NCBI RefSeq assembly: GCF_047663525.1
Contig: NC_092605.1
Span: 3,658,001 to 3,722,000, forward strand
Direction of reading: 5' to 3'
Length of the DNA: 64,000 bases
DNA from: Anas platyrhynchos
Lineage: Eukaryota; Chordata; Aves; Anseriformes; Anatidae
The position numbers and the translations under genes are program-made. Under the pieces are notes generated by a model, which saw only the letters and a list, made by a program, of their open reading frames with translations, ran no database searches and was not told the DNA's origin. Shown piece after piece: positions 18,901 to 33,900 of the stretch (within the stretch, counting starts at the first letter, position 1; each line of letters begins with the position of its first letter).

Positions 18901-21900
18901 GTTAACTTCTAAGCAAAATAATAACAACTGCTGGAAGAATTTTGCAAATTAGGTCAGAATATAGCTGTTGCTTGAATAAACCAATAAGATTGCCAATTAG
19001 AAGTCACTCTGTACCTCATTTGTGGTACTTCTGGGAGGCATGAGTGCAAATTCAGTCCTTTTTGTTTAAACTGAGACCTCATAAATTACAAAAAGACATT
19101 CATTTTCATAAATGCATAATGCAAGTATGTATTATGTATTTTCATCATACATAAAGCAAGTAAAATCTATTGCACTAATTGCTTAGGATATGTTGCAATC
19201 TTCAGCCCAGCTGCAATTAATAAATGAGCCTGCCTCTTGATTATTTTTCTTCTTACATTTTCATTTATTAGTTCATTCTTACAAATAGCTCCATCATACG
19301 AGAGAATCTTATAATAGGCTACATTGTGTTTTTCTAAAGTATCATCTGTTGAAAACACATTCTTGAGCAAGTGAAGGGAGCGCCAAGCAATTGAAAAGAG
19401 CTGAGATGCCAAAAAATTCTCAGTCTCATGTCTCATTGCAAATCATAGTTCCATCATGTTTTTCTTCACGGGAAGGATTATATGTGGGGTGGGTTTTTTT
19501 TTGTGCTTTAGAGCTACTTTCCTGTGAAAATGTAGAACAAATCTGAGAGGTTAGCATCTTACTGAACTTTTATTTTAGAAGAGATGAAGAACAGTGAAGT
19601 TGATGATTTGTGTGGAAAGTGATATTCTTTAGAAGAGTAGGTGGAAAGACATTTTTGCTGGATCCTGTTGAAAATGGAGTAGTTACTGCTGTAAAATGCT
19701 AATAACGATGCAAAGCTAGCTTGCATGTATTTTAAAGCTGAATATAAAATAAATGGTAGTGATTTTTTTTCTTGATAATGGAGATGACTGTCAACGTTTC
19801 TGTTAGTTCAGCGCTATGTATGTATGGCTAGTATCTAAACTAAGATCAAAACAAACAAACAAAAACACCCAGAAAGGTTCTTCTTTCCTTTGTTCTTTAT
19901 CTCAACCAAGATTATCTCTGCTGAAGCTGGTGGAATTGCTCCCATTCTATGCTTTAAATAAAAGCTAAGGCTGATCTGTGGGGGAGCACTGCCTGAGTGA
20001 GCTATGCAGGAACAGCTGTATTGTCATAAATACAAACAAGCAGAGACCTGCAAAGGGTTCTTAAATGTACATCATGATTTACAACAAAAAGCCTTTCAAC
20101 ATTAACAAATTCTGGCCTTAGAGGTGTTGTGATTACTCCTTTAACAAACATATCCAGTATTTTAGCTCGTTTCAAAATTTCAAGCATTATGAACTTACCA
20201 GTGTGGATTATTTACATAAAATTATTTCAGCAACACGTGTGTAAACACTCTTTGTATTCTCTCAATCTTGTGTACGTTTCTTCGTTGAGACATTTCAGAG
20301 TCTACTGTTTTGTGCACAAATGGTACTTGTTAGAGCATGCTTTGAATGAGATTTACAGCTCAATGAAAGCATTTGAGAAAGCATTTTTATGCCCTGAGAG
20401 TTGCAGGTGTTACGATATTTGGACGTAACTATATGTATGTATAGTAGAAAAACCCTAAGTACAGTATAAAGTGTAAAACATTTTCTCAAACTAGTTACCT
20501 ACTGCAGGACAAACTACGTATATTCACCCTGCAGTTAATGCAGACAGATTAAATATTGGTCAATCATGCATTGTTTAAATTATTTTCCTGCTATAACCAA
20601 GGAACATGTTTTCAGGAATATGCAAATGTATGGAACATCTGAAAAATCAGTATGTTGATTGTAAGGAAGAGGACTATGAACAAGCATGAGGTGAAGCAGC
20701 TTTTCAAACTTGGTACACTTTTAATTACTTGTAAATCAAATAGTTGGACCATGACGTGACCATGGCCTCTGCCTAGAAGGTTAATCTGGCAATTTTAAGC
20801 CAATGTTGTCCAGGAAAAATCAAGGTTTATTGTGCAATTTCATTCTAATTTAAACTATAAACAGCTAGAATACATCTATAGTCTTACACTGATTCCTTTA
20901 AAAGATAATCAAAGTGCTATGAGAAGCACCGGACTTTCTACTCTAGTTAATCATTCGTTCTGGATGTGCCTTACAGGAACACCAGATTTTTTACCTTCTC
21001 TTCACGATTAATACTGGGGGTGCACCAGTACATTTGTCTGAGGAGTAGGGTTAATTATTGATCTAGAAAAGCTCTCAACCCCTCTATGAACATCTTCCCA
21101 CTTTTCAGAAGAAATCCTTGGTAAGGCTCTCTCCAGGAAACAGATGCACTCTGGACTTTGGGCGCAGCCACAGCTCAACGCATCACCAGGCCTTTGTGTG
21201 ACCTTAAACTGACCCAAAAACTTAGGGGCTGGAGAGGATCATCCCAACAGCATAACAGGTGATACAGGAAGAAGAAAGCATCAGTAGTGAGCTTCCAGTA
21301 CCAAACAAGACCAGCTATTTCATTTTATTTTGACACAGATGAGCTGCAAGAATGAACAGTTGAAAGTGAGAATTGTGTTTTGATGTGGGACAAAACAAGT
21401 ACCTTGCTTTCGCTTGGCCTTCCTGTTCCAGCTGTAGTCGCCTTTAGAGCTTTGAGAGCAGGGCAGGGCAGGTGTCAAATCTGCACTGAGCTCAGCTGCA
21501 AAATAGGAGACCGAAAATAACAAGTTTTCTCCTTCACTCACATTTGCACATTGCAGTACAACTCTGTGAAAGAAACAAGAAAACCTTTGTTCTTAAGGTT
21601 TCAGTGTAAATCATTAAAAACTCCTTCAGTGGAAAGGATCACATATTCCTCAAGGAACTCCAAACTCTGACGTACATCTCTCTTCATCTCTGTTGCTATC
21701 TCTGTCTCTCCCTGTCAACACTTGTTTTCTCCACGGGGTGTGTGTATATATATATATATAACAAATAATGCTGCATGTCTGATTTGGTGGCTTTGTTGGC
21801 AAACTATAGGGCCAAATTTTGCATTTCTCTTAAAAGAAAATGCAGCTCGATAGTGTTTTCTATTTTCTTTGTGACATTTTCTAGCTAAAGCGCTGTGATG

Positions 21901-24900
21901 TTATCAAGAACTTCCATGAAGTGTGTTTGTCTTTGAACCATAATGTACATTTGGAAACTAAGGAGCAGGGAGAGAAAGACACAGAATGTCAATACTGGCT
22001 TTTAAAACTTAGTGCTTTCCGTTTTTTTGTTGTTATTTATTTTCTGGGATGAACTTCCAGTTGCTGAGGGCACGGAGTTCTTGCAAGAGTTGATGCGAAC
22101 TGTAAAGGATCAGCACTTCTGAGGCCACTTCTGTTTGTGTACCTAATAACGAACATAAATAGTTGTATTAGCACCTTGAAGTTTGATAACTGTGGTATGT
22201 CAAATACATCTTCCCTTAGTCCAGCATGTTTAACTTACTCATCTATCTAAATGTCAGTTTAGAAATCATGGTTATACCAATCTGCATGTGCTTTTTGACT
22301 GAGTGCACATGTTAAAAATGTTAGGAGACTAATAGCCCTTAAAATTTTTTAGATTATAGGAAGAAAAAGATTGCTGTAAAAAGCAGGAAAGGTTAAAAAT
22401 TCTATTTTCCTTCGTGAGTATTCAGTTTTTATCTGGTAGGCATTCGTATTGTTTAAATCTGCTAGAGATCATGTTCCTTTGAACGAAAGACTGCCTAGTC
22501 AGGTAACGAAAAACCCATAGCATATAAGGATGATTCATTCACAGTATTCTGCTTTGTGCCTAGTAGACTGACAAGTATGTTCCCCAGGCTGTCCTCACAG
22601 AACCGACTCAGTACAGATGCTGCAATGTATGCAGGCTTTCCATCCTGAATGTCTAACGCACAAGCAACCATTAAATACTGTAAGGATGGAGGTAGATAAT
22701 ACACGATCTATCTCAAAATATACTCAATAACTGTGGGTGACAGATAATTCTATGTATCCTTGCTCACAGAAAACTTCTTTATTACTTACATTTTTAAAAA
22801 TATTTTTTTCATATATTTCATCCTTTTCTTCTTTGGTTCATAGAGCATCTGTCATGACCAGCAGTTTATTTTGTAACACTTGATGCCTTGATCCCAAAAT
22901 GAAGCAAAATGGCATTTCACACATTTGCTATGACAACCCTCACAGTGAAGTGAAGTCTTACTAACTTTGCATAGACATACTGTGCAAAGTCTGCATTTGT
23001 CTAGAAAATAAGGAGAAAAGTGCTCCCAAGGATTGCTGACTAGGTTTAAAAAGCAGTGAAGTAGAGGTAATTTAGATTTCACGTTGGCTTTGCTGATGGA
23101 TTTATAGTCTGTAGGTGGGAGAAACTAGACATGAACTTAACTTGCTTTTATATATAATGCTTTTAGTCTAGCCTTAGTCTTGTTTATCTCCTTCTCAGTT
23201 CATCTTCTATTCCCAATTTTGGTTATAAGTGATCAGCCAATTTTGAATCCTTGGATATGTATTAAAATACTATTTTTGTTTTTGTAATGTATAATGCAGA
23301 GTGCTGAATTGTAGGAATGACATTTTAATGGCTTTTCTTGGAAAAAAATTCTCTATCTCCCATCTTTTTCCTGTTTGTGGTCAGAAAATGCTGAAGCAGT
23401 TTTGGATTCTGTTAGTATTGTATTTGTATGGTTCTAATGCTGGCTTTACAGTGCACACGCTTAGCTTTTGCGTATACTTGTGCAAATACTTAATTTAGAG
23501 CAAAAAGAGTCATGTCCTGAGTCACATGCATAAATGTTTGTAGGTTGGGTTTATGAAAAAATTGTTCGTATGCTCAACAGAAAATTCATGGTTGCTATTT
23601 AGGAGCTTCTACGTGTCTGTTCTAAGATTAGTCTTGCCTAAGTGATTAAGGAATACGTAGGCTCTGTGGGAATTGTTTTCTGTGAGCATGCTGAGTATGC
23701 TTTATTTTCCGTTTCATCACACTAAATGTCATATTAGGTTTAATGTGCTGCCCAATTAATGACAACGTTTGACTTTTTTTTCAGTAAAAATGTTATTGCA
23801 GTGCATGACAAAATAATTATGTGATAATGACACTCCAGTATAACACATACTGTTGCTCAATTGCTTGATTAACAGTCATTCACTGATGTCAGAAACACAA
23901 TTAATTGTGGAATATGTTTTCAGCTTTTTGCTCTTGTTTTATATAAAAGTTACTTTAAAATACAAAAATAACCCTTTGTGCTAGTGTCACCATGTTACTT
24001 GAAAGGCTACCAACGTATGCTGTGGATCAAACATTTGTATTTGTCAGAAAGAAAAAAGCAATAATAATAATTCTATTTTATTCTATTCTAACTATTAAGC
24101 TTAAATATTATACAAGCCAAGCTGGTGCTTTTCCTGGTTGTACGTAGAAGGGTTTTTTAAGTAGTCTTACTTGGTAGACCCTTTGAATGTACTAGTTAGT
24201 CCTAGGAGATTTTCTGAAAGATGCTTGATAAATTTTTGCAGCTATTTATCTGATATTTTTTTTCAGGTTTTCTTTGAAATTGCAAGTTAGCTGACCTTGA
24301 AGCAATAAATTATTTAATAAATTAATTGTACAGTGACTTGACATAAGCCAAATGAAGGACATACAGAAACGTAAGAAATGTATACAAGATTAAGTATGCA
24401 AGCCTTAGGTAACCAGGCTGCTTCTTTTCTTGTGTAGACTTGATGTAAAACTTCCTTACATCACTGGATGAGCTTTTGTTTTGCTTCACTCTGCGTGAAA
24501 GGAAAACTATTCAGCAGAATTCCGCCCTCAGTGATACCACTGAGAGATCCCTCCCTGATGTCAGAGAGGCCAAGATTTCACCAAACGTGTGTGAGAAAAC
24601 AGCACATTTCGAGAACAGAAATGCTGAGAATTTTTCTGTTTTAGTTGCATGCTGTAAATCTGAAATAATTCCCCTGGCTGCAGTTGATCTGTTCCAGCTT
24701 TATACCAGTCTTATTGAAAGCAGACTTTAACCAACGGCTGTAAATCGAAGGAAAACTTGTAGGTGTCTCAAATCTGTGGTTCTCAACCAGAAATCAAGCT
24801 GACATATCTAAATTTTTATAATTCTTGCCTAACCTAAAAGACATTTTCACACAGCCAGACTAAGGCCTTGGGTTTGTGTATAACCTATGACAATGTCTTG

Positions 24901-27900
24901 GGGCCTACACAGAGTAAAATGGCCGCTGTCCTCACGCCACGCAACTTAGAAGTAACATCATCTCCCTCAACTTTCAACCCTAACTTCTTAGCATCTCCAG
25001 TTCTCCTTTCGTTATCCCAGTGCTGAGGCCTTGGTCAGGCTCCCGAGTAAGGCAGCCCGGCCAACACAGCAGGCGGGCGGCCAGCTGGCAGCGAGGCACC
25101 GCGCACAACAGCAGCCTCCTGCTCCTGCCCTGCCGGCCTGGGCACCAGGAGCTGCACAGCAAGCTCCAGGCTCCAGCAGTTGGTAATTCGGCTCCCCTCG
25201 GGGTACAGAGACCGGGCCCGAATCTCAGCACTCCATGGGTTATTGCAGATCTTTGCACCTAGGCCGAAGCTAAAGAGAGTGCTGAGTTCAGAAATCTCTC
25301 GAGGATTTGAGAGGGTTGCTGAGTTTGTTTGCATTTGTAAACTGTTTGCTGCTCGGCCAAGCCCATGGGTTTTTTGGCTTTAATTTTTTTTTTTTTTTCC
25401 AGGAGTGATTCAGTATAAAAACATGTTTTCCTATATTAAAGGGACTCTGTTATACGTTCGGATAGAAAGTTCTTTCTATTAACTTCTGTGGAAGCAGAGT
25501 AAAGCCTGCTATTAATTTTTTTATTCATTTTTTTCCACTGTTTTGCTATTCCTTATTTTCTCCACTATCTCTGCTCTTTTGTTGTATGAACATGAACTCA
25601 CTCAGTCAAGTGATGCCAAACTTCTAAATCTATCTTGAGTGGGCTTGAGATGAGGCAAACAACATTTTAGTGGAAATGTTATGTCATAGTAACAAATGCC
25701 TATGGATTAGTTAGTTTATTTCCAGGACTGCATGGGCTATACATTGCTATTTATAATTTAACTTTCTCAAGCAGCCACGACTGTGTTTATGTTACCATGG
25801 TGTTACTTGCCATACTTGAGGGCGGATAGTAAATGCTATAATTGAAAATAGATACTCCCACAGAAATAAGTGTAACAGGTGGTTATGTTTTTATTTAATC
25901 GTGCAGCAAGCATAATGCCAGTTAAATGTGGATACCTCTAATCCTGCCTTTTCGCAAAGATTTTTTTTCAGACATGTCAATTTGTCTTTAGTGGTCAGAA
26001 CTGGAGTAAATAACATTAGTGACTTGTGCTGTGGCAGTCTGAGGAATGCCAGTGGCAATCAATGAATCTTCTCCACGGCAGGCTCCAGAAAACAAATCTT
26101 CCTATGGGGAAGAAAAGCAGATGCTCTCTATAGGGGGTGTCTATAGCTCATCCTTCTTCTGGGAACCACAGCCTGAATAAAGCTTGAATTCCTTAAGAGT
26201 GTTTGAGGAGCAGTGGCTGCTGTTTCCATATGATTTCCTCATATTAGCCTTCTGACCTCATCCCATCTCTTCTTTTCCCCCTGTTGTCCACCATAAGGAA
26301 TTGTTCCTCTGTTTTGAGGTTTTCCCTACCGTAATATAATGCAGCTTAGTTTGCTGTAAGCTTACACCCACCTTCCTGGTGCTGGCAGCACGCATCCTGC
26401 AAAGGCAAAACTATTCAAACCTTCTCTCTCACTGTCAAAAGCTGTAAGAATAGCTTCTGATTAAATTTTGTCAACTCCCATAAAATCGGTAAAATATGTA
26501 ATACAAGTCTTTTACCTAAAAACTTAAAGAACTGAAAGGATGTTACAAATGGAACAGAAAATTAATGCCCTACCTCACAAAAAAATGTGATATCCCAAAA
26601 TAACAAATACCAAACATGAGAGCTGAGGCGAGCATAAGAGGGCCTTTGTGCGTTATTCCAGCACTTCTTTAAGTTCTTGAACAGTGTTTATAAAAATGTT
26701 TGACAGGAATCTAAACACTTTTTTAGCAACTCAGTGTTTATTAGGTTAAAATAGAACCTGCTCAGAACAAGTCTCAGGAAGCTCGGGAAGATTCCCATTC
26801 AGTTTTGCATCTAGGTTAAGTCCCTTAACAAATCCTTTTTCCGTATCAGTTCATACCACAAAATATGTAACTGCATGTACAGATCTGTCTGCAGAGGAAA
26901 GATGTTTTTAAAATTTGTATACTGTGCATTGTTGTAGAGCAAATTGTTTTGGTCACTAAATATATTTCACAATCTTTCAGAACAGTCTTTTCTTGCTAGA
27001 TTTTTCTTTCTGTACACTGGCATCTCTCTCCATTTCCTCCTGTCATTTGGTTTCCCTAACCTGTACTTCTTTTGTTGATCTGTTGTTTTACCCTGATGAC
27101 TCAACTTGGTCAAGTTCTGGCTTGAATTTCATTGACATTAGAGACAGCATAGCCCAGAATATGTTCCTATGTGTTCTACCTGTATGCTAATCCACCTGGA
27201 ATGCATCAAAGTTGAATATATATGCAAAGGCCATAGTTCAGCCCTTATTTTACAATATTTACATAATAAATACATAGTGCACTTTGTATTTCAATCATGG
27301 GGAGGAGAATTAGCCAACTTTTGCTGTAATATTTTAAAATTCTTTGCTGATAAGAGCATTTGCGGGTATTCTAATGATTTATGCTATGTTCGGTCAGCTT
27401 TGATGATCTAGTTCTTGTTGTCAGCCCTAGATTCCTTCTCATCTGTCACAGCAGCAGAAACTGAGAAGGCTCAAAAGCGTTGTACTTGTTTTATGTTGTC
27501 ATGACCAAACTTGGAAGAAAAATTATTTGCCATTCCACGTAACTGTATTTTGTGGTTATGACTATTATAGTACTTTTATCAAATTAAGTGTAGAAACTTT
27601 AATTTCACTCCTGCATGAAGTACATAAGTAACTTGTGTGAATGTTTATCTCTACTCTGCAACTTCTCATCTGCATACTTTGGAATTGCAGTAGTAAATTA
27701 ATTTTGCTTTAAGAGTTCTTAGTTATCATCACAATATGGAGTGCTTGAGCTGTATGACTTCTTAGGAACCACATAATTAATCTCACATGTTGCTTTAAAA
27801 CTATATAACGATGTTTTCTTTATCAACTGTTTGTCTGTACAAGGATAGCAGCTGTTGGAAAACTTGGGAGTTGTCATTGAGAGCCTTATCCATGTTGCAT

Positions 27901-30900
27901 GTGGCAGAGTTCCGTGGGGAGAAAGTGGTTTGAAAGTAAGCCTAAGACAAATCAGTAATTTGGGCCTTGGGAATTCTTCAGAGTAAAAGAATAGAAACAT
28001 ATTGGCATCATCCTATTTTCTCCTAAAACTGTTCAGGCACAAAAACAAAAATGATTGTAGGTTCTTCTGTCAGAAATAATCTAAAATGTGAAAAATAATT
28101 CAAAATGGCAGTGTTGTTTCACACTCTCTACTTGCTGCAAAAAGTCATATGCTTTAGACTATTAAGTAACCAAGTAAGAACACTTTAGTCAGGGTAGGAT
28201 GGTTATTTTGAAAGGCATTTCAAAAATACATTTTATTAAAACCATACAAAAGGCAAGTGACTGGTGTAACTGTCAACAGTAAAGCACAGAGTAGAGATTC
28301 TTGTGTAAGTTCTGCACAGCAGTCTCCTGTTGAGGTCTTTTGGGGCTCTTTCTAGAAGCAGTGGTCAGACTTCCATCTTTTCTCTTAAATTTTGTATCCA
28401 ACAAAAAACGAGTCCTTCAATTTTTAATATAGCTACAGGATAAAAAATGAATTTTCATTATCAAGAGGTGTTGTATGCATATATAGCTTTTCTCCTTAAC
28501 TCAGTTCAAGGTTTTTCCTCAGTTTTCCTTTTGTATTTTGCCCAATGAGTAAAGCAAAGCCGGGGGGGGGGGGAAAAAGGGTCAGAAAGCGGTATGATTT
28601 GTCATACTTTGGTTTTAAGCTGGTTTACATTGGCTTGAAATGGTAATATTATTTAAACCAGTATCACTTCCTGTATACACAAGGCTGAAGTTTACATCTC
28701 AAGGCTTTACAAGGAGGTCCTTAAGCCCTTTTACAAGCTTCTAGCTACTTTGTTCCTTTCCACAGGTCGTTATACTTAACATCTTTGTCTGCAGGTCATT
28801 TCTATGTGTAACAAATTGGGAAGTTAGGCTTGCAAATGAAGACAGCTACTTCAGCTTTCGAGGCTTAACATTATAGGTAGCAGCTGATTGACTTCACTGG
28901 TACAGAAAAGTGGACATTCCCTAGGGCCACTGACAAACTTCCATGTAACAGTAAGTATGCACTGAAGCATTAGTCTTTGACGTATTCATGCGTATTCAAT
29001 GGTAAGGAATTCAGCATTGTAGCCAATCCAAACCTTTCAGAAGAACAGTGAGTTAAGAATTGAATTTGCAAAACATTTTTTTTTCCCAAATTATATTAAC
29101 AAAAATGCTGCAATTATTACAAAATAGTACATCCTGTCTGGTATCATTTATGTCCTAGATCAGCACATCCACATGGATGTTCAACATCAAGCTTGGGATT
29201 TGACCTGTCTTGTTGAGTTATCCCTCTTCAGCTGCCCCTTAGCCTGGTCTTTGTGTAGATGTAGAACCTCTGCCTTCTTTTGGTGCTGGCATGGAGTCTG
29301 AAAGTCACAGAATCCTTGCTTGAATCTTGTCTGAAATATGCTGTTGACCTGGGAAATACGTAACTAGCATTTCTAATCACTTTAGTCCATGTGGGTACTA
29401 GAGAAAAAGTCTTGAGTCAGGATGCTGTTTTAGCAAAGCCTTCATCGGTTACACATCAGAATTTTGTCTTGATGTATATGAAAGGTTTGCCATTGTGTCT
29501 ACCAGGTTTCATTTTGTCGAGTTCATACCTGGTTATTCTGTGCTTTTCTTAGACAGTTATCTTTTAATATTTCTTCTTAACAGTCACAATTCTCTGCGTG
29601 AAATTCTAGTGTGAATTTTTATGTTAGTGTTGGTAGGTGGTTCCTGATACATTTTTCTCCCCGGAGTATTCATTTCTCTGGCATGTTGCTTCTTAACTCC
29701 AGGTTAGGCAGCACAGTGCAAATACTCCCTGGCTTCTTATCTCTTGGTTCAAAAGAGGATTTTAACCTATGCTGTCTGCTAAAAGAAAATGCAGTGAAAG
29801 GGAAGAGAACAAGGAAATAAAGAGATAGCATTTTTCAGAGGAAGGAATTTAAGTAGTAATTAAGCACAGTAAGTAGATTGTATAGCAATAGACAGAATTC
29901 ATGTGCTCTATCAGGTGACAGTTAAAACCATTTTCCTTTTTTCTTTTTTACTAGAAGTGTAAGAAAGCTATGCAGGAAAAGAAATAGACTTGCCAATTAA
30001 TGAAAGCTTTACCATTCTTTAAATATTTTCTCATATTATCACTGCCATAAAGATAATTACAGAGCCCTTGGGGTACATTTTTGGCTTTTTTATTTTTGCA
30101 AACCCTTATTTTTCTTTTGTATTTCTGATAGCTTTAAGTCAAAGGTTTCAAAGGAAAAGGACTTTCACTCCATTTCATCTACATAGCAGTTCATCATGCA
30201 GCTGATTGATGTGTGCAAGTTATTAGCATATGTCAGGTTTACACATACACAATTTTGAAGGCAGAGTAAACTTTGCAAGTTGACATGTAAAGTTAGCTGA
30301 AAATTAGGTCCCAGAGGTCCTTTCCAGAGGAAATCAGTACACTCTATCTACTGATGATATTCTAGAAAACTGGGGAGGAAAAACATTATCCAAGCTTAAA
30401 AGATAAAAAGCATCAGTGAACATTTTTGACAATTTCTCATACCTGCATATTGATACTAGTTAAAGAGGGTTTTTTTAGCCTTCAAATGTCAAATGTTCGT
30501 GCGCATTTATAGTGACATCATGAAAGGCTCAAGACTGATGAATTAGAGTTGTTGTTTTTGATCCTGTTAAGTCTTTAGTGGTTTTTGGTAAACACAAAAG
30601 TTATATAAACTCTTCCGTGTATCACTTCTTGCTGAAAATTGGTGTTTAAGTTGATCTTTCTAACAAAGCTGCTGAGGAAGTTGACGTTAGGGAGTCGCTG
30701 TCATGAAAACATTAAGACTTGGGTGTGCCGTAAAGCCATTCTACTGTACTGAGTGTGGGATCTTTTTCAGGCAGATTCAGAACAACTTTAAAAGCTAGTT
30801 ATTACCTTAAGGTAGCACAGCACTGTAGTGCATATTGCATTTTAGAAGAATGAGAACGAACTAGCCCAAGACTGAAGGTTTTTGATCTGTATTCCCAAGG

Positions 30901-33900
30901 AACCATGTACTGGTAAAACGAGTAGGTGTTGTTTCATCTCTGTAGAGTTTAGAGATGTTTTCTCTAATTTCACCTAAGTGTTGTGTTCCTAGTAGTATAT
31001 TTATATGTTTTCTGAAGTAGAAACAATAATTACAGCTGCGTGATCTGAACTGGCTGGTGGTGAACAGGGGATTGATTGGTTCCTGTCTGTAGAACACCAT
31101 GGTGTAGCCTACATTTTCATCCCTGAATTCTTCCATCAGTCATGCAGGGGAGGTGACCCAGTGGTGCGTTTGGACTTTAAGTGGGTGTTGCAGATGTCCA
31201 TTGCCCTTAGGGTGAAGGAGATAGTGTTACTCAGCTTTTCATCTCATCAGGACTTTCTCTCCATGCATAGGATGCTGCAAGTGATCACAGTAACTCTGTA
31301 TCCTCTCTGCTCTGTGTTCTCTCCTTTTTTTTCCACTTTGTACTCTCTATAATATGCCTCCCACTCCATCTTTTAAATCCTTGTTGTAGGAGGTTAATTA
31401 CCAAAATGTAGCTTTCCATGGCTGTTGGGTTCAAGTTATTGCTTGTTCTTTTTATATATTGTTCATTGGGGATTTTTGGATAAGTTGTGGATGAATATGC
31501 TACCATTGCTAAGGAGCATGTTGAGCGCTTTAAAACCTAGCACAAATCCCTCTGGGACTTCACTGGTGTCTCTCCAGTGATTCAAAACTATTTGTCTAGT
31601 TTACTTTTGTGTTGTATCTTCTAAGCCATAATTTATCCAAATAAGGACCTTTCTTATCTTGTGACAAATCAGTTTCTTTAGAACATCTGGGGAGTGACCT
31701 TGGAAAAACAGGCTGAAATCAAATGAGCTCATATCAGCGAGGTCTCCTTTGTCTACATACCTGTTGATCTTTTTCAGAGAACTGATAACATGACTTTTCT
31801 TTGCTGAAGAGTGAACTTTTCCCTCAATACTTATTCATCCATGCTGTGCTGTTCACAAAGTTTTCATTTCTTTGCTTCCGTACCCTAAATCACCCCCATA
31901 CCGCCTAACGGTTTTCTGTTCAATATGTCGAAATAATGAAAGCAAAGGAAAAGCAAATTAATACAGCTACTGTCCTACTTGGTGAATGTGTAATCTGAAT
32001 TTAATGTCAACACAATGTATTGAATTAATTGTTAGTACAAAGAGACAAAGTTCCCATTAGATTTCTGAGCATATATGTATATTTTAGCATGGCTACCTGC
32101 TCTACTGCATACAAGCACACAACCTTTGTAGAAGATTCGTGATTTTTTTTTTTTAATGTTTATTCATTGAAATCACTTTCTATTTGGGGGCTGATTCTTA
32201 AAGAGAATCCAAGATGTATCAATGATAGCAGTTAGAATCACAGAGTTTTTATTAATATTATGCTGGCAAGGAATGTTTATTAGTGGTGTGCAACAGTATT
32301 TCCATCTTATATTATAAGTTGTTTTGCCAAGTGCCGGTTGGCAGTATGTCATGTTCTTTAGTTTCCATTTGGAGTTGAGCACTCTTCTGTCAGTTTTATC
32401 TCTGACATGAATTAACAACATTTGCTTTATTTTAGATACTAGCTCTTGTAGGATGCATATCATTTAAACTTAATAGGGTACTGTGTTATGAGGCATGATT
32501 CTTTTGTTTATCCAGGCTTTGTCACTGCCAGTAGCAAACATTGTTCTGCTGTTGTTTCATCCCCACAGTCCTAGTTCATGCCCAATGCACACAGAATTGG
32601 CAGTCATTAAAACAGAGAGAAATTTGTGTCCATGTTTAACTTTGATTTGTTCCTATTCTGTTGCTATATCCTCCTCCCACTGACTGTAAATCAGTAAGTG
32701 AAAAGCACACCATGTACGCTATCTACAGCCAAGCAGTTGATATGGTGTAATTAATTGACAGCATTCCTATAGTATGCTGATAAGCAAGAGTAGTGCCCTT
32801 CTCAGGCCTCCTTCTACTCACAGTGAAGTCGGTGGGAGTTTTCCTTCTCTTAAGAATGCAAAAATATATTCCTAAGAGAAAATTGATTGAATGAAGATCT
32901 GTGTGTGGACAAATTCTGAACTGAACCACTCTCTGTACAAACCCATTGATTTGAGGTACAGTCGAAGGCAACCTAGTAATTTATCTATAAGTGGGAAACG
33001 AGGATATGTCTGGAGGCTTATTAATTTTGAATTAAAGATTTACCTTAATAGAGGTGTTTTCTGTTTGCAATAATATATTAAATCAGTTTGCAATATGATC
33101 AATGAACCAAGTTCTTACCAGCTGTGTTAAAAATTATAATTAAGATGGGTCATTTTGTAATAAGAAGACAAGCTCGAAAGCAAATCTAAGGGAAGATCAA
33201 ACATAAAGGAAGTATTGTTTCTGTGGACTACTAACTATAGTGATGTCAAAATGTTGTGGCCTTGTAAAAACAAATATGCCACTGCAAAACTTTGCCATAT
33301 TTCCATTTTACACACTTACATGGGAGGTGTCTTGGTTGGATATACTGCTCAGAAGGAAGCAGGGGCAAGGCAAATAAAAGTGTATAATCAAATGCTGATA
33401 GCAACATAATAGTTGAACAGCATTTGAACAGAGCATGAGATTTCATTAGGAAGATGTACTTTCAGGTTATGTATTTATGTTCTGTTCCTGGAATGCTGAA
33501 GAACTCCCTATTACCATTTGTATAGCACAATGCCAGGAAAAAAAAAAGCACACCTGGTTTCATGATTCAAGAGAGTGCTCTTTGTCTTACTCTCCCACAA
33601 AGTACTACAAATCATTTTTGCATGTGATTACCGTGGTTGTGTTCTTTAAATCTGGTCTGTTAGAGGGCCAAGTTATGCTAGAAAATTCAAAGGGTTTCTT
33701 AGGGACTTTTAATGAAGTTGTGGAACAGATTATTTGAAAGAAGAAAAAAAAAAGATACGAATATGGATAAAATGGCACAAGACCAACTGAATTTTTCTCC
33801 AGTCAGTAGATTTCTATGAGAGATCAGCAGTGCTTGGTAAGCACTGTCATATTTTTCCTTTCTGTCACTTTATTGCCTTGTCTTCTTTAGCAAGTGAGAT

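Noticed and set aside
30306..30335. CCCAGAGGTCCTTTCCAGAGG, reminiscent of a CR1 3' end
   Set aside because: No preceding CR1 blocks and no 8-bp tail afterwards.
32815..32850. CAGTGAAGTCGGTGGGAG resembling a scattered amniote repeat motif
   Set aside because: Only one short motif is similar, with no flanking support.
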